A stretch of DNA of 64,000 nucleotides from Rhodobacterales bacterium 56_14_T64 (GTDB lineage Bacteria > Pseudomonadota > Alphaproteobacteria > Rhodobacterales > Rhodobacteraceae): the NCBI GenBank assembly GCA_002162795.1, contig MAAY01000042.1, forward strand, positions 17,486-81,485, read 5' to 3'. The translations under genes and the position numbers were made by a program. Shown here piece by piece: positions 17,921 through 27,829 of the stretch; the first letter of the stretch is position 1, and the number at the start of each line of letters is the position of its first letter. The notes under the pieces were generated by a model, which was not told the origin of the DNA, made no database searches, and worked only from the letters and a program-made list of their open reading frames with translations.

Positions 17921-18534
17921 TTAGGTGCGATCCATGGCCAGGCGTGCGGCAAGACCGGCAAAAATGGCGGCAAAGCTGCGGTTTAACCAGGTAAGTACGC
18001 GTTCTGACCCAAGAAATAGTCACGCGCGGTGGCGGCAAACAGGCCATAGAGTACGAAAATCACAAATGTGAGCGCCATGAAGACAGAGCCCAGCAGGGCC
18101 ATTTCAAATGTGGCGGAACTGGCGTTGCCACTGAGGAACGGCGGCAGCAGGGCTAGGAAGAAGATCGACAATTTCGGGTTCAAAATGTTGATCAGGGCAC
18201 CGCGCTGGGCAATTTTGAGGCCAGACTGCGTGGTGCGTTGTGACGTGATGGCCAAGGCCCCACCGGATTTCATAGCCTGCCATGCGAGGTAGAGCAGGTA
18301 GAGCACGCCGGCGATTTTGACGATTTGGAACAACATGGCTGAGCTGTGCAGGACAGCTGCAAGGCCGAGCGTTGCGGCAGCAAGATGTGGCAGGATGCCA
18401 AAGGTGCAACCCAGTGCTGCCCAAAATGCCGCCTGACGACCTTGACCCAACCCAAGGGCCAGCGTGTAGATCACACCGGTTCCGGGGGCGAGGACAACAA
18501 CAAACGCGGTGAGCAGGAAATGCAGGGAAATCAT
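17921..18534 (-). pseudogene. LysE-family amino acid exporter broken by a single-base frameshift
   Basis: From the ATG at 18534 (MISLHFLLTAFVVVLAPGTGV) the frame is a normal LysE/RhtB exporter with six hydrophobic segments, including ALGCTFGILPHL and ALINILNPKLSIFFLALLPPF. Near 18008-18010 (a GGG run on the coding strand) the frame leaves the family: it reads QNAYLPG and stops at 17983. Adding one base there restores SERVLTWLNRSFAAIFAG and LAARLAMDRT to a stop at 17921, 204 residues, exactly the family length. So this is either a recent one-base deletion or a sequencing/assembly error in a homopolymer. As read, the last helix is missing. Confidence 0.82.
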
Positions 18535-18623
18535 CAAATGGCTCCGGGTGGGTGTAATGCCCTCAAGGCCTAGCATGGCTTTGAGGCGCTGTCACAACCT
18601 TCGGAGTGCCGTGTCGGCCTGGG

Positions 18624-19574
18624 CTAGGCCGGTTGACGTAACACGCGGGGGACTTTGAACTCGATGTTTTCGACGGCGGTTTCCACCACTTCGACAGTTA
18701 CATCATAGCGGCAGCGGAAGGCGTCGATCACCTCGTTTACCAGAAGTTCCGGGGCTGATGCGCCGGCGGTTACGGCGACGCTGCGGATGCCGTCAAGCGC
18801 GCGCCAGTCGATATTGGTGGCACGTTGCACCAGTTGCGCGTATTTGCAGCCGGCCTTGGCGCCAACTTCGACCAAGCGGCGCGAGTTTGAGGAGTTGGGC
18901 GCTCCAACCACCAGCAGAGCGTCGCTCTTGGGCGCTACGGATTTCACCGCGTCTTGGCGGTTGGTGGTGGCGTAGCAGATGTCTTCTTTGTGGGGGCCGA
19001 TGATGGCCGGGAAGCGGGTGTTCAGCGCGGCGACGATGTCTTTGGTATCGTCAACCGACAGGGTGGTCTGGGTGACAAAAGCCAGTTGCGCAGGATCGCG
19101 CACGTCCACAGTGGCGACATCTTCGACTGTTTCCACCAGTATGACTTCACCATCGGGAAGTTGGCCCATGGTGCCGACGGTTTCGGGGTGGCCCTTGTGG
19201 CCGATCATGATCATCTGCAAACCGGCATCCGCGTGGCGCTGGGCCTCGATATGCACCTTGGACACCAGCGGGCAGGTGGCATCCACATAGACCATATTGC
19301 GCAGGGCTGCGGCGGCGGGGACTGATTTTGGCACACCGTGGGCCGAAAAGATCACCGGGCGATCATCTGGGCAGTCTTCCAGTTCCTCGACAAAGACCGC
19401 ACCTTTGTCGCGCAGCCCATCGACGACAAATTTGTTGTGTACGATTTCGTGGCGCACATAGACAGGCGCGCCCCATTTTTCGAGCGCCATTTCGACGATC
19501 TTGATGGCGCGGTCGACACCAGCGCAAAAGCCGCGCGGGGCAGCTAGGTATAATGTGAGGGCTGGCTTGGTCAT
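18624..19574 (-). CDS. ispH: 4-hydroxy-3-methylbut-2-enyl diphosphate reductase
   Basis: 316 residues. The three cysteines that hold the 4Fe-4S cluster are in [13 protein letters not shown] (C17), [12 protein letters not shown] and [16 protein letters not shown] region, and the substrate motifs [24 protein letters not shown] and [15 protein letters not shown] are all present. Last step of the MEP isoprenoid pathway. A longer frame upstream has no family sequence; ATG 19574 with AAGGAGACACC is the start. Confidence 0.96.
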   Translation of the reverse strand: MTKPALTLYLAAPRGFCAGVDRAIKIVEMALEKWGAPVYVRHEIVHNKFVVDGLRDKGAVFVEELEDCPDDRPVIFSAHGVPKSVPAAAALRNMVYVDATCPLVSKVHIEAQRHADAGLQMIMIGHKGHPETVGTMGQLPDGEVILVETVEDVATVDVRDPAQLAFVTQTTLSVDDTKDIVAALNTRFPAIIGPHKEDICYATTNRQDAVKSVAPKSDALLVVGAPNSSNSRRLVEVGAKAGCKYAQLVQRATNIDWRALDGIRSVAVTAGASAPELLVNEVIDAFRCRYDVTVEVVETAVENIEFKVPRVLRQPA

Positions 19575-19710
19575 CGGTGTCTCCTTGCTGGGCAGAGGTA
19601 AGGCTTTCACCGCCTTAGGTCCATAGGGGGGAATGTCACGGCGATGTGATTGGAGGCTCCAGTGGGGGAAGGCCGCAGAAAAGGGTGATGCTAAGAGTGA
19701 AGGATCGGCA

Positions 19711-20172
19711 ATGAAGTTTCTATTGGGTGGAACCACGTTGAGTGTTGCTGTGGTGGGTGCGTTTCTGTGGAGTCAGAACGCCGCGGTCAATGCTGCTGGG
19801 TTGCTTCCGTATAAGGACGATGCGGCTGTGGCGCGTGGAACGGTCGTGTATCAGGACAATTGCGCCAGCTGTCATGGGGATCAGTTGCAGGGTCAGGCAA
19901 ATTGGCGCGAACGTGACAGCGATGGGTATCTACCCGCACCGCCGCATAACGCAAATGGCCACACATGGCACCACCGCGATGCGCAACTGCTGGCGATCAC
20001 TCAGAAGGGGACCGCAGCCCTGGTGGGCAATGGCTATCGCAGTCGGATGCAGGGGTATGAAGATGTGTTGAGCCAACAGGACATGCTGTCGGTTCTGGCC
20101 TATATCAAAAGCACCTGGTCGCCCGAGATCATCGCGCGTCACAATCAGATTAACGGGCAAGCAGAAGAGTGA
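19711..20172 (+). CDS. Membrane-anchored or exported c-type cytochrome
   Basis: 153 residues, ATG after AAGGATCGGCA. The N-terminal hydrophobic stretch ([18 protein letters not shown]) is an export signal or anchor. A single heme site CASCH (51-55) and a later methionine ([17 protein letters not shown]) as sixth ligand make a class I monoheme cytochrome. HWx and histidine-rich stretch GHTWHHRD lies between. Similar small cytochromes often sit beside copper-resistance genes, but no such genes are here. Divergent from ispH. Confidence 0.85.
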   Translation: MKFLLGGTTLSVAVVGAFLWSQNAAVNAAGLLPYKDDAAVARGTVVYQDNCASCHGDQLQGQANWRERDSDGYLPAPPHNANGHTWHHRDAQLLAITQKGTAALVGNGYRSRMQGYEDVLSQQDMLSVLAYIKSTWSPEIIARHNQINGQAEE

Positions 20173-20220
20173 CATTTCAGAAATTCTAAAAAGACACTGC
20201 GGCTGCGGTGTTGGCAGACA

Positions 20221-20253
20221 AAAAACGGGCGCCGGATTTTCATCCGGCGCCCG
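20221..20253 (-). terminator. Rho-independent terminator of the NYN gene
   Basis: CGGGCGCCGGAT / ATCCGGCGCCCG, a 12-bp perfect stem with four-base loop; on the minus strand it is followed by a T run. It is 32 bp past the stop at 20285, and could also stop plus-strand reading from the cytochrome gene. Confidence 0.8.
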
Positions 20254-20284
20254 TCTGATGTTCGCTCAGGTCGATTGACCCGAA

Positions 20285-20857
20285 TTAGTTGCCTGCATAG
20301 GCCACGTTGCGTGGCTCGGCTGGAATTTCGCGAGGTGGACGACCTATGACGTCTTTCAGCTCTTCCAGCTCGATGAAGTTGTCGGCCTGACGGCGCAACT
20401 CGTCTGAAATCATCGGAGGCTGGCTGCGAATGGTCGAGACAACGGATACGCGGACACCTTGACGCTGCAAGCTGGCAACCAGCGGCCGGAAATCCCCATC
20501 CCCGGAAAACAGCACAATGTGATCCACGCGCGAAGCCAATTCCATGGCGTCCACCGCAAGCTCGATATCCATGTTGCCCTTAACCTTACGGCGGCCCATG
20601 CTATCAGTGTATTCTTTGGCAGGTTTGGTCACCATGGTGAAACCATTGTAATGCAACCAGTCTACCAGCGGTCGAATTGGCGAGTACTCGTCATTTTCAA
20701 GCAGCGCCGTGTAATAGAACGCACGCAGCATTTTGCCGCGGCGCATAAATTCTTGACGCAATAACTTGTAGTCGATGTCAAATCCCAATGCCTTGGCTGC
20801 GGCATAAAGATTCGAGCCATCGATGAACAGCGCTAGCCGCTCGTCTTTGTAAAACAT
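20285..20857 (-). CDS. NYN-domain (LabA/DUF88) ribonuclease-like protein
   Basis: 190 residues. The acidic PIN-like site is visible: LALFIDGSNLYAAAK, VKGNMDIELAVDAME and HIVLFSGDGDFRPLVASL, with GVRVSVVST after it, as in LabA/NYN nucleases. These proteins are thought to cleave or bind RNA. The C-terminal tail (DVIGRPPREIPAEPR) is family-typical of alphaproteobacterial copies. ATG 20857 with AAGGACATTGTT upstream. Divergent from folK; a low-GC, A/T-rich gap of 137 bp lies between. Confidence 0.87.
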   Translation of the reverse strand: MFYKDERLALFIDGSNLYAAAKALGFDIDYKLLRQEFMRRGKMLRAFYYTALLENDEYSPIRPLVDWLHYNGFTMVTKPAKEYTDSMGRRKVKGNMDIELAVDAMELASRVDHIVLFSGDGDFRPLVASLQRQGVRVSVVSTIRSQPPMISDELRRQADNFIELEELKDVIGRPPREIPAEPRNVAYAGN

Positions 20858-20994
20858 AACAATGTCCTTCCGGTATAACCCTGTCGCGCGGTGTGTTCCG
20901 TGAGTGAATGCTAAAATATGCGAAACAGGTGGAACTAATGTAAGTTATTTGGCATGTGCTGCAAGTGTAACCACTATATGAATTGGGGTCAAAA

Positions 20995-21564
20995 ATGACC
21001 GAAATCCGGTCAAAAGCGTTAATTGCGCTGGGCGGCAACCTGCCTTCCGCAAAAGGGGCTCCAAAATATACGTTAATCGCTGCTATTGCAGAGATTTCTA
21101 GACGTGGATTGTATGTGCAATTACTGTCGCGATTCTTTCATACACCTTGTTTTCCTGCCGGTGCAGGGCCTGACTATGTGAACGCGGTGATTCAGGTTGG
21201 CAGCGATTTGTTACCAGACGAGTTATTGGCGATTTTACACGAAATCGAAGTAGATTTTGCGCGCGTGCGCGACCAAAGGTGGGGAATGCGGACCCTGGAT
21301 CTGGATCTTATTGCCGTTGGAAAACAAATTCTACCTGACGATGGCATCTATCGACAGTGGCTGGAATTGGCGATGGCGGATCAGTTGCGCCAGGCCCCGG
21401 ATCAGTTGATTTTGCCGCATCCCCGGCTTCAGGATCGCGGCTTTGTACTGGTGCCGCTCTGTGACATTGCTCCGGATTGGATTCACCCGGTGTCGGGGCT
21501 TTCTGCTGCGGAAATGCTGGCGGCGCTGTCGGAAGCTGCCGTTGCAGAGGTGCGGCCGCTGTGA
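20995..21564 (+). CDS. folK: 2-amino-4-hydroxy-6-hydroxymethyldihydropteridine pyrophosphokinase (HPPK)
   Basis: 189 residues. ALGGNLPS (N-terminal loop), FFHTPCFPAGAGPDYVNAV, and the catalytic RDQRWGMRTLDLDLI, then LPHPRLQDRGFVLVPL are the HPPK blocks in order. It transfers pyrophosphate from ATP to hydroxymethyl-dihydropterin in folate synthesis. A TTG at 20983 is also in frame; the ATG at 20995 is preferred. GC content looks lower in its first half than in the surrounding genes. Confidence 0.93.
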   Translation: MTEIRSKALIALGGNLPSAKGAPKYTLIAAIAEISRRGLYVQLLSRFFHTPCFPAGAGPDYVNAVIQVGSDLLPDELLAILHEIEVDFARVRDQRWGMRTLDLDLIAVGKQILPDDGIYRQWLELAMADQLRQAPDQLILPHPRLQDRGFVLVPLCDIAPDWIHPVSGLSAAEMLAALSEAAVAEVRPL

Positions 21565-21657
21565 TGTTGCCGAATGGCGGCATTCAACGCTTGTCAAGGC
21601 AAAGATTCGGGCTTACATACCTGCTTTCTGGATCCTTACTCATTTGGAGAGTCGCTG

Positions 21658-22011
21658 ATGGCCCGCGTAACGGTTGAAGACTGCGTAGACAAAGTTCCCA
21701 ACCGCTTTGAGCTGGTTTTGCTGGCTGCCCATCGCGCCCGCGAGATCACAGCCGGGGCGCCGCTCACTGTCGAGCGTGACAATGACAAAAACCCTGTGGT
21801 GTCGCTGCGCGAAATCGCTGACGAAACTCAAGGTGCTGATGCCCTGCGGGAGCGTCTGATCGAAAGCAACCAGACCCAGATCGAGGTCGACGAGCCGGAA
21901 GAAGATTCGATGGCTCTGTTGATGGGTGGCGAAGCTGACAAGCCCGCCGATGACGATATGTCAGAAGAAAAACTTCTTCGTGCGCTGATGGAAGCCCAAG
22001 GGCAGGGCTGA
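21658..22011 (+). CDS. rpoZ: RNA polymerase omega subunit
   Basis: 117 residues. [21 protein letters not shown] and [31 protein letters not shown] are the conserved omega core that clamps the beta-prime C-terminus. The acidic tail ([29 protein letters not shown]) is the extension usual in alphaproteobacteria. GGAGAG lies upstream of the ATG. Followed 31 bp later by the (p)ppGpp enzyme, the classic pairing, since omega takes part in ppGpp response. Confidence 0.96.
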   Translation: MARVTVEDCVDKVPNRFELVLLAAHRAREITAGAPLTVERDNDKNPVVSLREIADETQGADALRERLIESNQTQIEVDEPEEDSMALLMGGEADKPADDDMSEEKLLRALMEAQGQG

Positions 22012-22042
22012 GCGGCACAATATTTAAGGCTGCGGACCGGAA

Positions 22043-24172
22043 ATGATATCACCTGAAGATCTGATTGCGCTGGTCCGCAACTACAATCCCAAGACCAACG
22101 AAAAACGATTGGCCGAAGCTTATGCTTACGGCGAGGAAATGCACACGGGGCAGGTCCGCCATTCGGGTGAACCCTATTTCACCCACCCGGTTGCTGTCGC
22201 CGCGATCCTGACCGAACAGCGTCTGGATGATGCCACCATCATCACAGCACTGCTGCACGACACTATCGAAGACACCAAGGCCAATTACGAAGAGGTCTCG
22301 ACACGATTCGGCAGCGAAGTCGCCGAATTGGTTGATGGTGTGACCAAGCTGACCAACCTGCAGCTGTCCAGCCGTGAAACCAAGCAGGCCGAGAATTTTC
22401 GCAAGCTGTTCATGGCGATGTCCAAGGATCTGCGGGTTATCTTGGTTAAGCTGGCCGACCGGTTGCACAACATGCGCACCATCAAGGCGATGCGCCCGGA
22501 AAAGCAGGCGCAGAAAGCCCGCGAAACCATGGATATCTATGCGCCTCTGGCTGGCCGCATGGGCATGCAGTGGATGCGCGAAGAGCTGGAGGATCTGGCC
22601 TTTCGGGTGCTGAATCCCGAGGGGCGTCAGTCGATCATCCGCCGCTTTATCACTTTGCAGCGCGAAACCGGCGATGTGATTCATCGCATTACTGGCGACA
22701 TGCGCAGCGAGCTGGAAAAAGCCGGGATCGAGGCCGAGGTATTTGGCCGTGCCAAAAAACCCTATTCAATTTGGCGCAAGATGCAGGAAAAGGATCAGGG
22801 GTTTTCGCGCCTGTCCGACATCTATGGGTTCCGCATCATCACCGCGACCGAGGAAGACAGCTATCGCACGCTTGGTGCCATTCACCAGCGTTGGCGGGCG
22901 GTGCCGGGGCGGTTCAAGGATTACATCAGCCAGCCGAAATCAAACGGGTATCGCTCGATCCACACCACGGTGTCGGGTCGCGATGGCAAGCGGGTCGAGG
23001 TGCAGATTCGCACCCGACAGATGCATGATGTTGCTGAAACCGGAGTGGCAGCACATTGGTCGTACCGCGATGGGGTGCGTACTGAGAACCCGTTTGCGGT
23101 AGATCCGGTCAAATGGATTGCCTCGCTGACCGAACAGTTCGACGCCGAAGAGGATCACGACGAGTTCCTCGAGGCGGTGAAACTGGAAATGTACTCGGAT
23201 CAGGTGTTCTGCTTCACGCCCAAGGGAGACGTGATCAAACTGCCCAAAGGTGCGACGCCGATCGATTACGCCTATGCCATCCATACTCGGATTGGACATG
23301 CCTGTGTCGGCGCCAAAGTCGATACCATTCGGGTGCCGCTGTGGACCCGTCTGCGCAATGGTCAGTCGGTCGACATCATCACCGCCGAAGGTCAGACGCC
23401 GCAGGTCAGCTGGCTGGAGATTGCCACCACCGGCAAGGCTCGTACCGCCATCCGTCGTGCCTTGCGGGATGCGGATCGTGAACGGTTTGTAAAACTGGGC
23501 CGCGAGTTGGCGCGATCAGCATTTGAACATGTTGACCGGAAGGCCACCGACAAGACACTGGAAACTGCTGCCCGTGCCTTGCGGCTGGGCAACGCATATG
23601 AACTGCTGGCGCGTCTGGGAGCTGCCGAAATCACCGGGCATGATGTCGTGCAGGCGGTCTATCCTGATCTGGCGCCGGACAATAGCGATGAAATCTCACC
23701 ACGTCGGGCGGTGATTGGTCTGGAGCCAGGGCAGAGTTTTGAGCGCGCGCCCTGCTGTCAGCCGCTGCCAGGTGAGCGCATCATCGGCATCACCTATCGC
23801 GGGCGCGGTGTGGTGGTTCATGCTGCGGACTGTGACAGTTTGGGCAATTATGAAGACCAGCCGGAGCGCTGGGTTGATGTGCAGTGGCACAGCGGTACCC
23901 ACCCGGCGGTCTATGGCGTCACGCTGGGGCTGACCATTGGCAACGATGCTGGCGTACTGGGACGAATTTGCACATTGATTGGCGAGAAAAAGGCCAATAT
24001 CTCGGACCTAGAATTTGTCGACCGGAAACCAGACTTTTACCGTCTGGTGATAAACGTCGAGCTAAGAGATGTTGAGCAGCTGCATTCACTGATTTTGATG
24101 TTGGAAGCAGAGAGTGACGTTGCCGCGGTTGAGCGGCTACGTGACCATCCTGCAAAGCACAGCGCGAACTAG
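22043..24172 (+). CDS. rsh: Bifunctional (p)ppGpp synthetase/hydrolase (Rsh, RelA/SpoT)
   Basis: 709 residues. N-terminal HD hydrolase (YFTHPVAVAAIL, ALLHDTIEDT), synthetase domain (FSRLSDIYGFRIIT, GYRSIHTTVSG, HWSYRDG), TGS (FCFTPKGDVIKLPKGATPIDYAYAIH) and C-terminal ACT (NDAGVLGRICTLIGEKKANISDLEF). The intact HDxxED motif means it can degrade as well as make the alarmone, as expected for the single long Rsh of alphaproteobacteria. Mediates the stringent response in the cytoplasm. Confidence 0.96.
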   Translation: MISPEDLIALVRNYNPKTNEKRLAEAYAYGEEMHTGQVRHSGEPYFTHPVAVAAILTEQRLDDATIITALLHDTIEDTKANYEEVSTRFGSEVAELVDGVTKLTNLQLSSRETKQAENFRKLFMAMSKDLRVILVKLADRLHNMRTIKAMRPEKQAQKARETMDIYAPLAGRMGMQWMREELEDLAFRVLNPEGRQSIIRRFITLQRETGDVIHRITGDMRSELEKAGIEAEVFGRAKKPYSIWRKMQEKDQGFSRLSDIYGFRIITATEEDSYRTLGAIHQRWRAVPGRFKDYISQPKSNGYRSIHTTVSGRDGKRVEVQIRTRQMHDVAETGVAAHWSYRDGVRTENPFAVDPVKWIASLTEQFDAEEDHDEFLEAVKLEMYSDQVFCFTPKGDVIKLPKGATPIDYAYAIHTRIGHACVGAKVDTIRVPLWTRLRNGQSVDIITAEGQTPQVSWLEIATTGKARTAIRRALRDADRERFVKLGRELARSAFEHVDRKATDKTLETAARALRLGNAYELLARLGAAEITGHDVVQAVYPDLAPDNSDEISPRRAVIGLEPGQSFERAPCCQPLPGERIIGITYRGRGVVVHAADCDSLGNYEDQPERWVDVQWHSGTHPAVYGVTLGLTIGNDAGVLGRICTLIGEKKANISDLEFVDRKPDFYRLVINVELRDVEQLHSLILMLEAESDVAAVERLRDHPAKHSAN

Positions 24173-24240
24173 CAGTCCCCGCGCAAAATGGGGCCGGAAC
24201 TTGGACCTTGATTGGGCCACAACTTGGAAGGACGCATTCG

Positions 24241-24927
24241 TTGGTATTCAGGCGCCGTGACCGACGTTCGCCGCTTCGTGCGATTGCGGATTTCCTGTGG
24301 CCGCGGGGCGGCTGGACGCGTGCATTTCATTACGTGAAACACCGGGTGCGTCGGCTGCCTGATTCGCCAGAACGCATCGCGCGTGGGATTGCGGCGGGTG
24401 TGTTCACTGCGTTCACTCCGTTCTACGGTTTGCACTTTGTTGTGGCGGTACTGCTGGCGCGCCTGTTCAACGGCAATATTCTGGCGGCCCTCAGCGGTAC
24501 TTTCTTTGGCAATCCGCTCACTTATGTGCCTATTGGTGTGGCGTCGCTGCAAACTGGCCACTGGTTGCTGGGCACCGATTTTGACACTGAGGTGGATCAT
24601 TCGCTGATCGGCAAGTTCTTTGGTGTCAGCAAGGATGTCTGGAATAACCTGCTGGTCCTGGTTTCGGATCGGGAAGCGGACTGGCATGGGCTGCAGCTAT
24701 TCTACGACGAAGTGTTCTTGCCTTATATGATCGGTGGGGTGATCCCCGGGATTATCGCCGCGACGGTTTGCTATTTCCTGAGCGTACCCTTGATCCGGGT
24801 CTACCAGCAGCGCCGCCGCTCTAAGATCAAGGCCAAATTCAAGGCGATCAAGGCGCGGGCGCATATCGAAAGTGGCATCGCAATCCAATCCGTCGCAGCC
24901 AAAGTGGCACCGCGAAAGGCACGCTAG
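24241..24927 (+). CDS. DUF2062 membrane protein
   Basis: 228 residues from a TTG at 24241 that has GGAAGG nine bases upstream; another TTG (24208) lacks this. RIARGIAAGVFTAFTPFYGLHFVVAVLLARLFNGNILAALSGTFFGNPLTYVPI is the glycine-rich DUF2062 core with two membrane helices, and a third follows (MIGGVIPGIIAATVCYFL). A basic tail (QQRRRSKIKAKFKAIKAR) faces the cytoplasm. Family role unknown. Position between rsh and pdxJ is conserved in relatives as I recall it. Confidence 0.85.
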   Translation: MVFRRRDRRSPLRAIADFLWPRGGWTRAFHYVKHRVRRLPDSPERIARGIAAGVFTAFTPFYGLHFVVAVLLARLFNGNILAALSGTFFGNPLTYVPIGVASLQTGHWLLGTDFDTEVDHSLIGKFFGVSKDVWNNLLVLVSDREADWHGLQLFYDEVFLPYMIGGVIPGIIAATVCYFLSVPLIRVYQQRRRSKIKAKFKAIKARAHIESGIAIQSVAAKVAPRKAR

Positions 24928-24998
24928 ATTTTTGCAGTTTGCTCTTTTTGTCTGGCGGTCTAGTGTCAGGGAAACTGGGCTTTCTAGGACTGGCAAAA

Positions 24999-25745
24999 AT
25001 GGCTGATAACTCTCTGCGACTGGGTCTTAACATCGATCACGTGGCGACTGTGCGCAACGCGCGCGGCGGGGCCTACCCGGATCCGGTCCGGGCTGCAATT
25101 ATGGCGGAAGAAGCCGGCGTTGATGGGATTACTGCGCACCTGCGGGAGGATCGCCGTCATATCATGGACACCGATATCGAAGGTTTGATGCAGGCGCTGA
25201 CGGTGCCGTTGAACTTTGAGATGGCAGCGACGGACGAAATGCAGGCCATCGCTCTGCGTCACCGTCCCCATGCGGTTTGCATCGTTCCCGAGAAACGCGA
25301 GGAACGCACCACCGAAGGTGGGCTAGAAGTGGCTCGTGAAGAAAACAAACTGGCGCATTTCATCGCGCCATTGCGGGATGCTGGCTGCCGTATCTCGATT
25401 TTTGTTGCTGCGGATCAGAAGCAGATCGAGGCAGCACACCGGATTGGTGCTGACATCGTCGAGTTGCACGTGGGCGCCTATTGTGATGCCCATGCTGAGG
25501 GTGATTTCGACCTGCGCGATACCGAGTTGGCGAGCCTGCGTGAGATGTCCACCTATGCGCATTCACTGGGGCTAGAGGTACACGCGGGTCACGGGCTGAC
25601 CTATGATTGCGTCAAACCCATTGCGGCATTTCCTGAGGTGCAGGAATTGAACATCGGTCATTTCCTGATTGGCGAGGCTGTGTTTCGTGGTTTGACTCCG
25701 GCGGTGCATGAGATGCGTCGTTTGATGGATGAGGCTCGTAGCTAA
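24999..25745 (+). CDS. pdxJ: Pyridoxine 5'-phosphate synthase
   Basis: 248 residues. LGLNIDHVATVRNARGG, GITAHLREDRRHI, VCIVPEKREERTTEGGL, VELHVGAYCDAHAEG and HAGHGLTYDCVKPIAAFPEVQELNIGHFLIGEAV are the PdxJ blocks that hold the phosphate and catalytic H/E residues. Joins 3-amino-2-oxopropyl phosphate with deoxyxylulose phosphate to make PNP. An upstream in-frame TTG-type start is possible but the ATG at 24999 fits the family. Confidence 0.95.
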   Translation: MADNSLRLGLNIDHVATVRNARGGAYPDPVRAAIMAEEAGVDGITAHLREDRRHIMDTDIEGLMQALTVPLNFEMAATDEMQAIALRHRPHAVCIVPEKREERTTEGGLEVAREENKLAHFIAPLRDAGCRISIFVAADQKQIEAAHRIGADIVELHVGAYCDAHAEGDFDLRDTELASLREMSTYAHSLGLEVHAGHGLTYDCVKPIAAFPEVQELNIGHFLIGEAVFRGLTPAVHEMRRLMDEARS

Positions 25746-25753
25746 TGAGTTAG

Positions 25754-25797
25754 CCGTTTTCTTTGAAGAAAACGGTACGGAATTTTCCAAAATTCCG
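25754..25797. repeat. Two tandem AT-rich hairpins between pdxJ and acpS
   Basis: First: CCGTTTTCTT / AAGAAAACGG (25754-25763 and 25766-25775). Second: CGGAATTTT / AAAATTCCG (25778-25786 and 25789-25797). No T run follows, and they sit 9 bp after the pdxJ stop and just upstream of acpS. Could be an RNA processing/attenuation site or a REP-like unit. Confidence 0.6.
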
Positions 25798-25817
25798 GGT
25801 AGATGCGGAAAACAAAC

Positions 25818-26243
25818 ATGATCCTTGGCATCGGTACTGACCTTGCAAATATAGACCGGATCCAGCGGACGTTGGATCGATTTGGTGATCGGTTTAAGAA
25901 CCGCGTGTTCACCAGCATCGAACAACGCAAAGCCGAGCGTCGTTTGGATGTCGCTGGTACCTATGCCAAACGCTGGGCCGCCAAGGAGGCCTGCTCGAAA
26001 GCGCTGGGGACAGGCCTGCGCATGGGGATTGCCTGGAAGGATATGGCGGTCAGCAATCTGCGCAGTGGTCAGCCCGTAATGCACGTGACTGGCTGGGCAG
26101 CCGAGCGGTTGCGTGAGATGACCCCGGTGGGTCATGAGGCGGTGATTCATGTGACCCTGACCGATGATCACCCCTGGGCGCAGGCCTTTGTGGTGATCGA
26201 GGCGCGAGTGATTGCTGATCTTGACGATGGAGCGGGGGGCTAA
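25818..26243 (+). CDS. acpS: Holo-[acyl-carrier-protein] synthase
   Basis: 141 residues from the ATG at 25818. [20 protein letters not shown] holds the Mg-binding aspartate and [21 protein letters not shown] the glutamate of the second motif. Transfers phosphopantetheine from CoA to acyl carrier protein. An ATG at 25803 is also in frame and would add five residues; the family normally begins at MILGIGTDL. Head of the acpS-lepB-rnc-era run. Confidence 0.94.
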   Translation: MILGIGTDLANIDRIQRTLDRFGDRFKNRVFTSIEQRKAERRLDVAGTYAKRWAAKEACSKALGTGLRMGIAWKDMAVSNLRSGQPVMHVTGWAAERLREMTPVGHEAVIHVTLTDDHPWAQAFVVIEARVIADLDDGAGG

Positions 26244-26306
26244 GCTTGACTTACCCGCATCCGGACCGCATGTAGCCTCGGACCTATTGTTGAACCGGAG
26301 AGCCTG

Positions 26307-27146
26307 ATGGCGACCAAAGTCCAAGCTGGAAATTCGATCATCGAGACGATCAAAACCATTGTCTATGCGCTGTTGATCGCCGGTGTTTTCCGCACCCTGT
26401 TTTTTCAACCATTCTGGATCCCGTCAGGGTCGATGAAGGAAACGCTGCTGATCGGCGACTTCCTGTTCGTCAATAAGATGGCTTATGGCTATTCCTATGC
26501 CTCGTGTCCCAGCGTGAAACTGGCGCGTCTTGGCGTTGATATCGATGCCGAAGACATTTGTGGTTTCCTGGACGGTGACAATACACGGCTGTTTGGTGGT
26601 ACGCCTGAGCGAGGCGATGTGGCGGTGTTTCGTCATCCTGTGAACAACACTGACTTTATCAAGCGTCTTATTGGTCTGCCCGGCGACAAAGTGCAGGTCA
26701 AAGACAGTGTTCTCTTTATCAATGATCAGCCGGTCGCGTTGAAAGACATTGAAGACTTTGAAGAGGAAATGGAGCGTCAGGGCCCGCAAGGTCGCTACCC
26801 GAGATGTGAGAATAATGCAGCCGTGGGTGAAGGCGGCGTTTGTATTAAGTCGCGCCAAATCGAGACGCTGCCGAATGGTGTTGAACACGCAATTCTGAAC
26901 ATCGGCAATCAACCTACCGATCATACCGGGGTGTATCTGGTGCCCGAGGGGCATTACTTCTTCATGGGGGACAACCGGGACAACTCGACCGACAGTCGCG
27001 TGCCTCAATCGGCAGGCGGTGTTGGCTTTGTGCCTTATGAAAACCTGATCGGCCGGGCAGATCGTATTATGTTCTCTTCTGCAGGGCGGTCGATGTTGTT
27101 CTTCTGGACCTGGCGCAGTGATCGTTTCTTCAAGGGTATCAAGTGA
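26307..27146 (+). CDS. lepB: Signal peptidase I
   Basis: 279 residues. One membrane helix ([19 protein letters not shown]), then the catalytic serine S42 in [14 protein letters not shown] and lysine K119 in [25 protein letters not shown] is the conserved box E. Removes signal peptides at the outer face of the inner membrane. Region with cysteines (ASCPSV, DICGFL, RCENN, VCIKS) is a long insertion relative to E. coli, common in alphaproteobacteria. Overlaps rnc by 4 bp. Confidence 0.96.
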   Translation: MATKVQAGNSIIETIKTIVYALLIAGVFRTLFFQPFWIPSGSMKETLLIGDFLFVNKMAYGYSYASCPSVKLARLGVDIDAEDICGFLDGDNTRLFGGTPERGDVAVFRHPVNNTDFIKRLIGLPGDKVQVKDSVLFINDQPVALKDIEDFEEEMERQGPQGRYPRCENNAAVGEGGVCIKSRQIETLPNGVEHAILNIGNQPTDHTGVYLVPEGHYFFMGDNRDNSTDSRVPQSAGGVGFVPYENLIGRADRIMFSSAGRSMLFFWTWRSDRFFKGIK

Positions 27147-27829
27147 AGCTGTCAAAAGAAATGCGGGGCTTTCAGGATCGGATCGGGCATCAGTTCGCCG
27201 AGCCGGAGCTGTTAGTGCGAGCGCTGACCCATGCCTCGATCTCGTCATCGACGCGTAGCGACAACCAGCGGCTTGAATTTCTGGGGGACCGGGTGCTGGG
27301 GCTGGTATTGGCAACAGCGCTGTTGGAAGATGACAAAACTGCCTCTGAGGGACAGTTGGCGCCGCGCTTTAATGCTATGGTGCGCAAAGAGACCTGTGCC
27401 GATGTCGCCCGCGAGATCAATCTGGGCGAAGTGTTGAAGCTGGGCCGATCCGAGATGATGTCGGGCGGGCGGCGCAAGCTGGCGTTGCTAGGTGACGCGA
27501 TGGAAGCGGTGATTGCCGCGGTCTACAAGGACGCCGGGTTCGAGGCGGCGCAGGCGATGATCCTGCGGCTTTGGGCCAATCGTATTACTTCAGTCGAGGC
27601 AGACGCGCGCGACGCCAAGACCTCGTTACAGGAACTGGTTCAGGCCAAGGGGGAAAAACCTCCTGCCTATGAGTTAGTGTCTCGCACGGGGCCGGATCAT
27701 CAGCCGGTATTTACGATCGCGGTACGTCTTAATGATGGCGCCGAGGCGCAGGCCACCGCTGGATCAAAACGTCAGGCCGAACAGGCCGCAGCCACTGCGC
27801 TGCTAAGCAAACTGGAGCAAAAACAATGA
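27143..27829 (+). CDS. rnc: Ribonuclease III
   Basis: 228 residues, GTG start in a GTGA overlap with lep[11 protein letters not shown] (43-52) is the nuclease signature; [17 protein letters not shown] the second acidic block; the last ~70 residues ([22 protein letters not shown] to [14 protein letters not shown]) are the double-stranded RNA-binding domain. Cleaves dsRNA in rRNA and mRNA processing. Confidence 0.97.
   Translation: MKLSKEMRGFQDRIGHQFAEPELLVRALTHASISSSTRSDNQRLEFLGDRVLGLVLATALLEDDKTASEGQLAPRFNAMVRKETCADVAREINLGEVLKLGRSEMMSGGRRKLALLGDAMEAVIAAVYKDAGFEAAQAMILRLWANRITSVEADARDAKTSLQELVQAKGEKPPAYELVSRTGPDHQPVFTIAVRLNDGAEAQATAGSKRQAEQAAATALLSKLEQKQ

Noticed and set aside
19633..19710. 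N-terminal extension of the cytochrome c frame
   Set aside because: The extra 26 residues precede the signal segment and have no ribosome site; ATG 19711 is better.
24174..24240. Repeated phrases around AACTTGGA before the DUF2062 gene
   Set aside because: Two imperfect short matches only; they include the ribosome site and are likely by chance.
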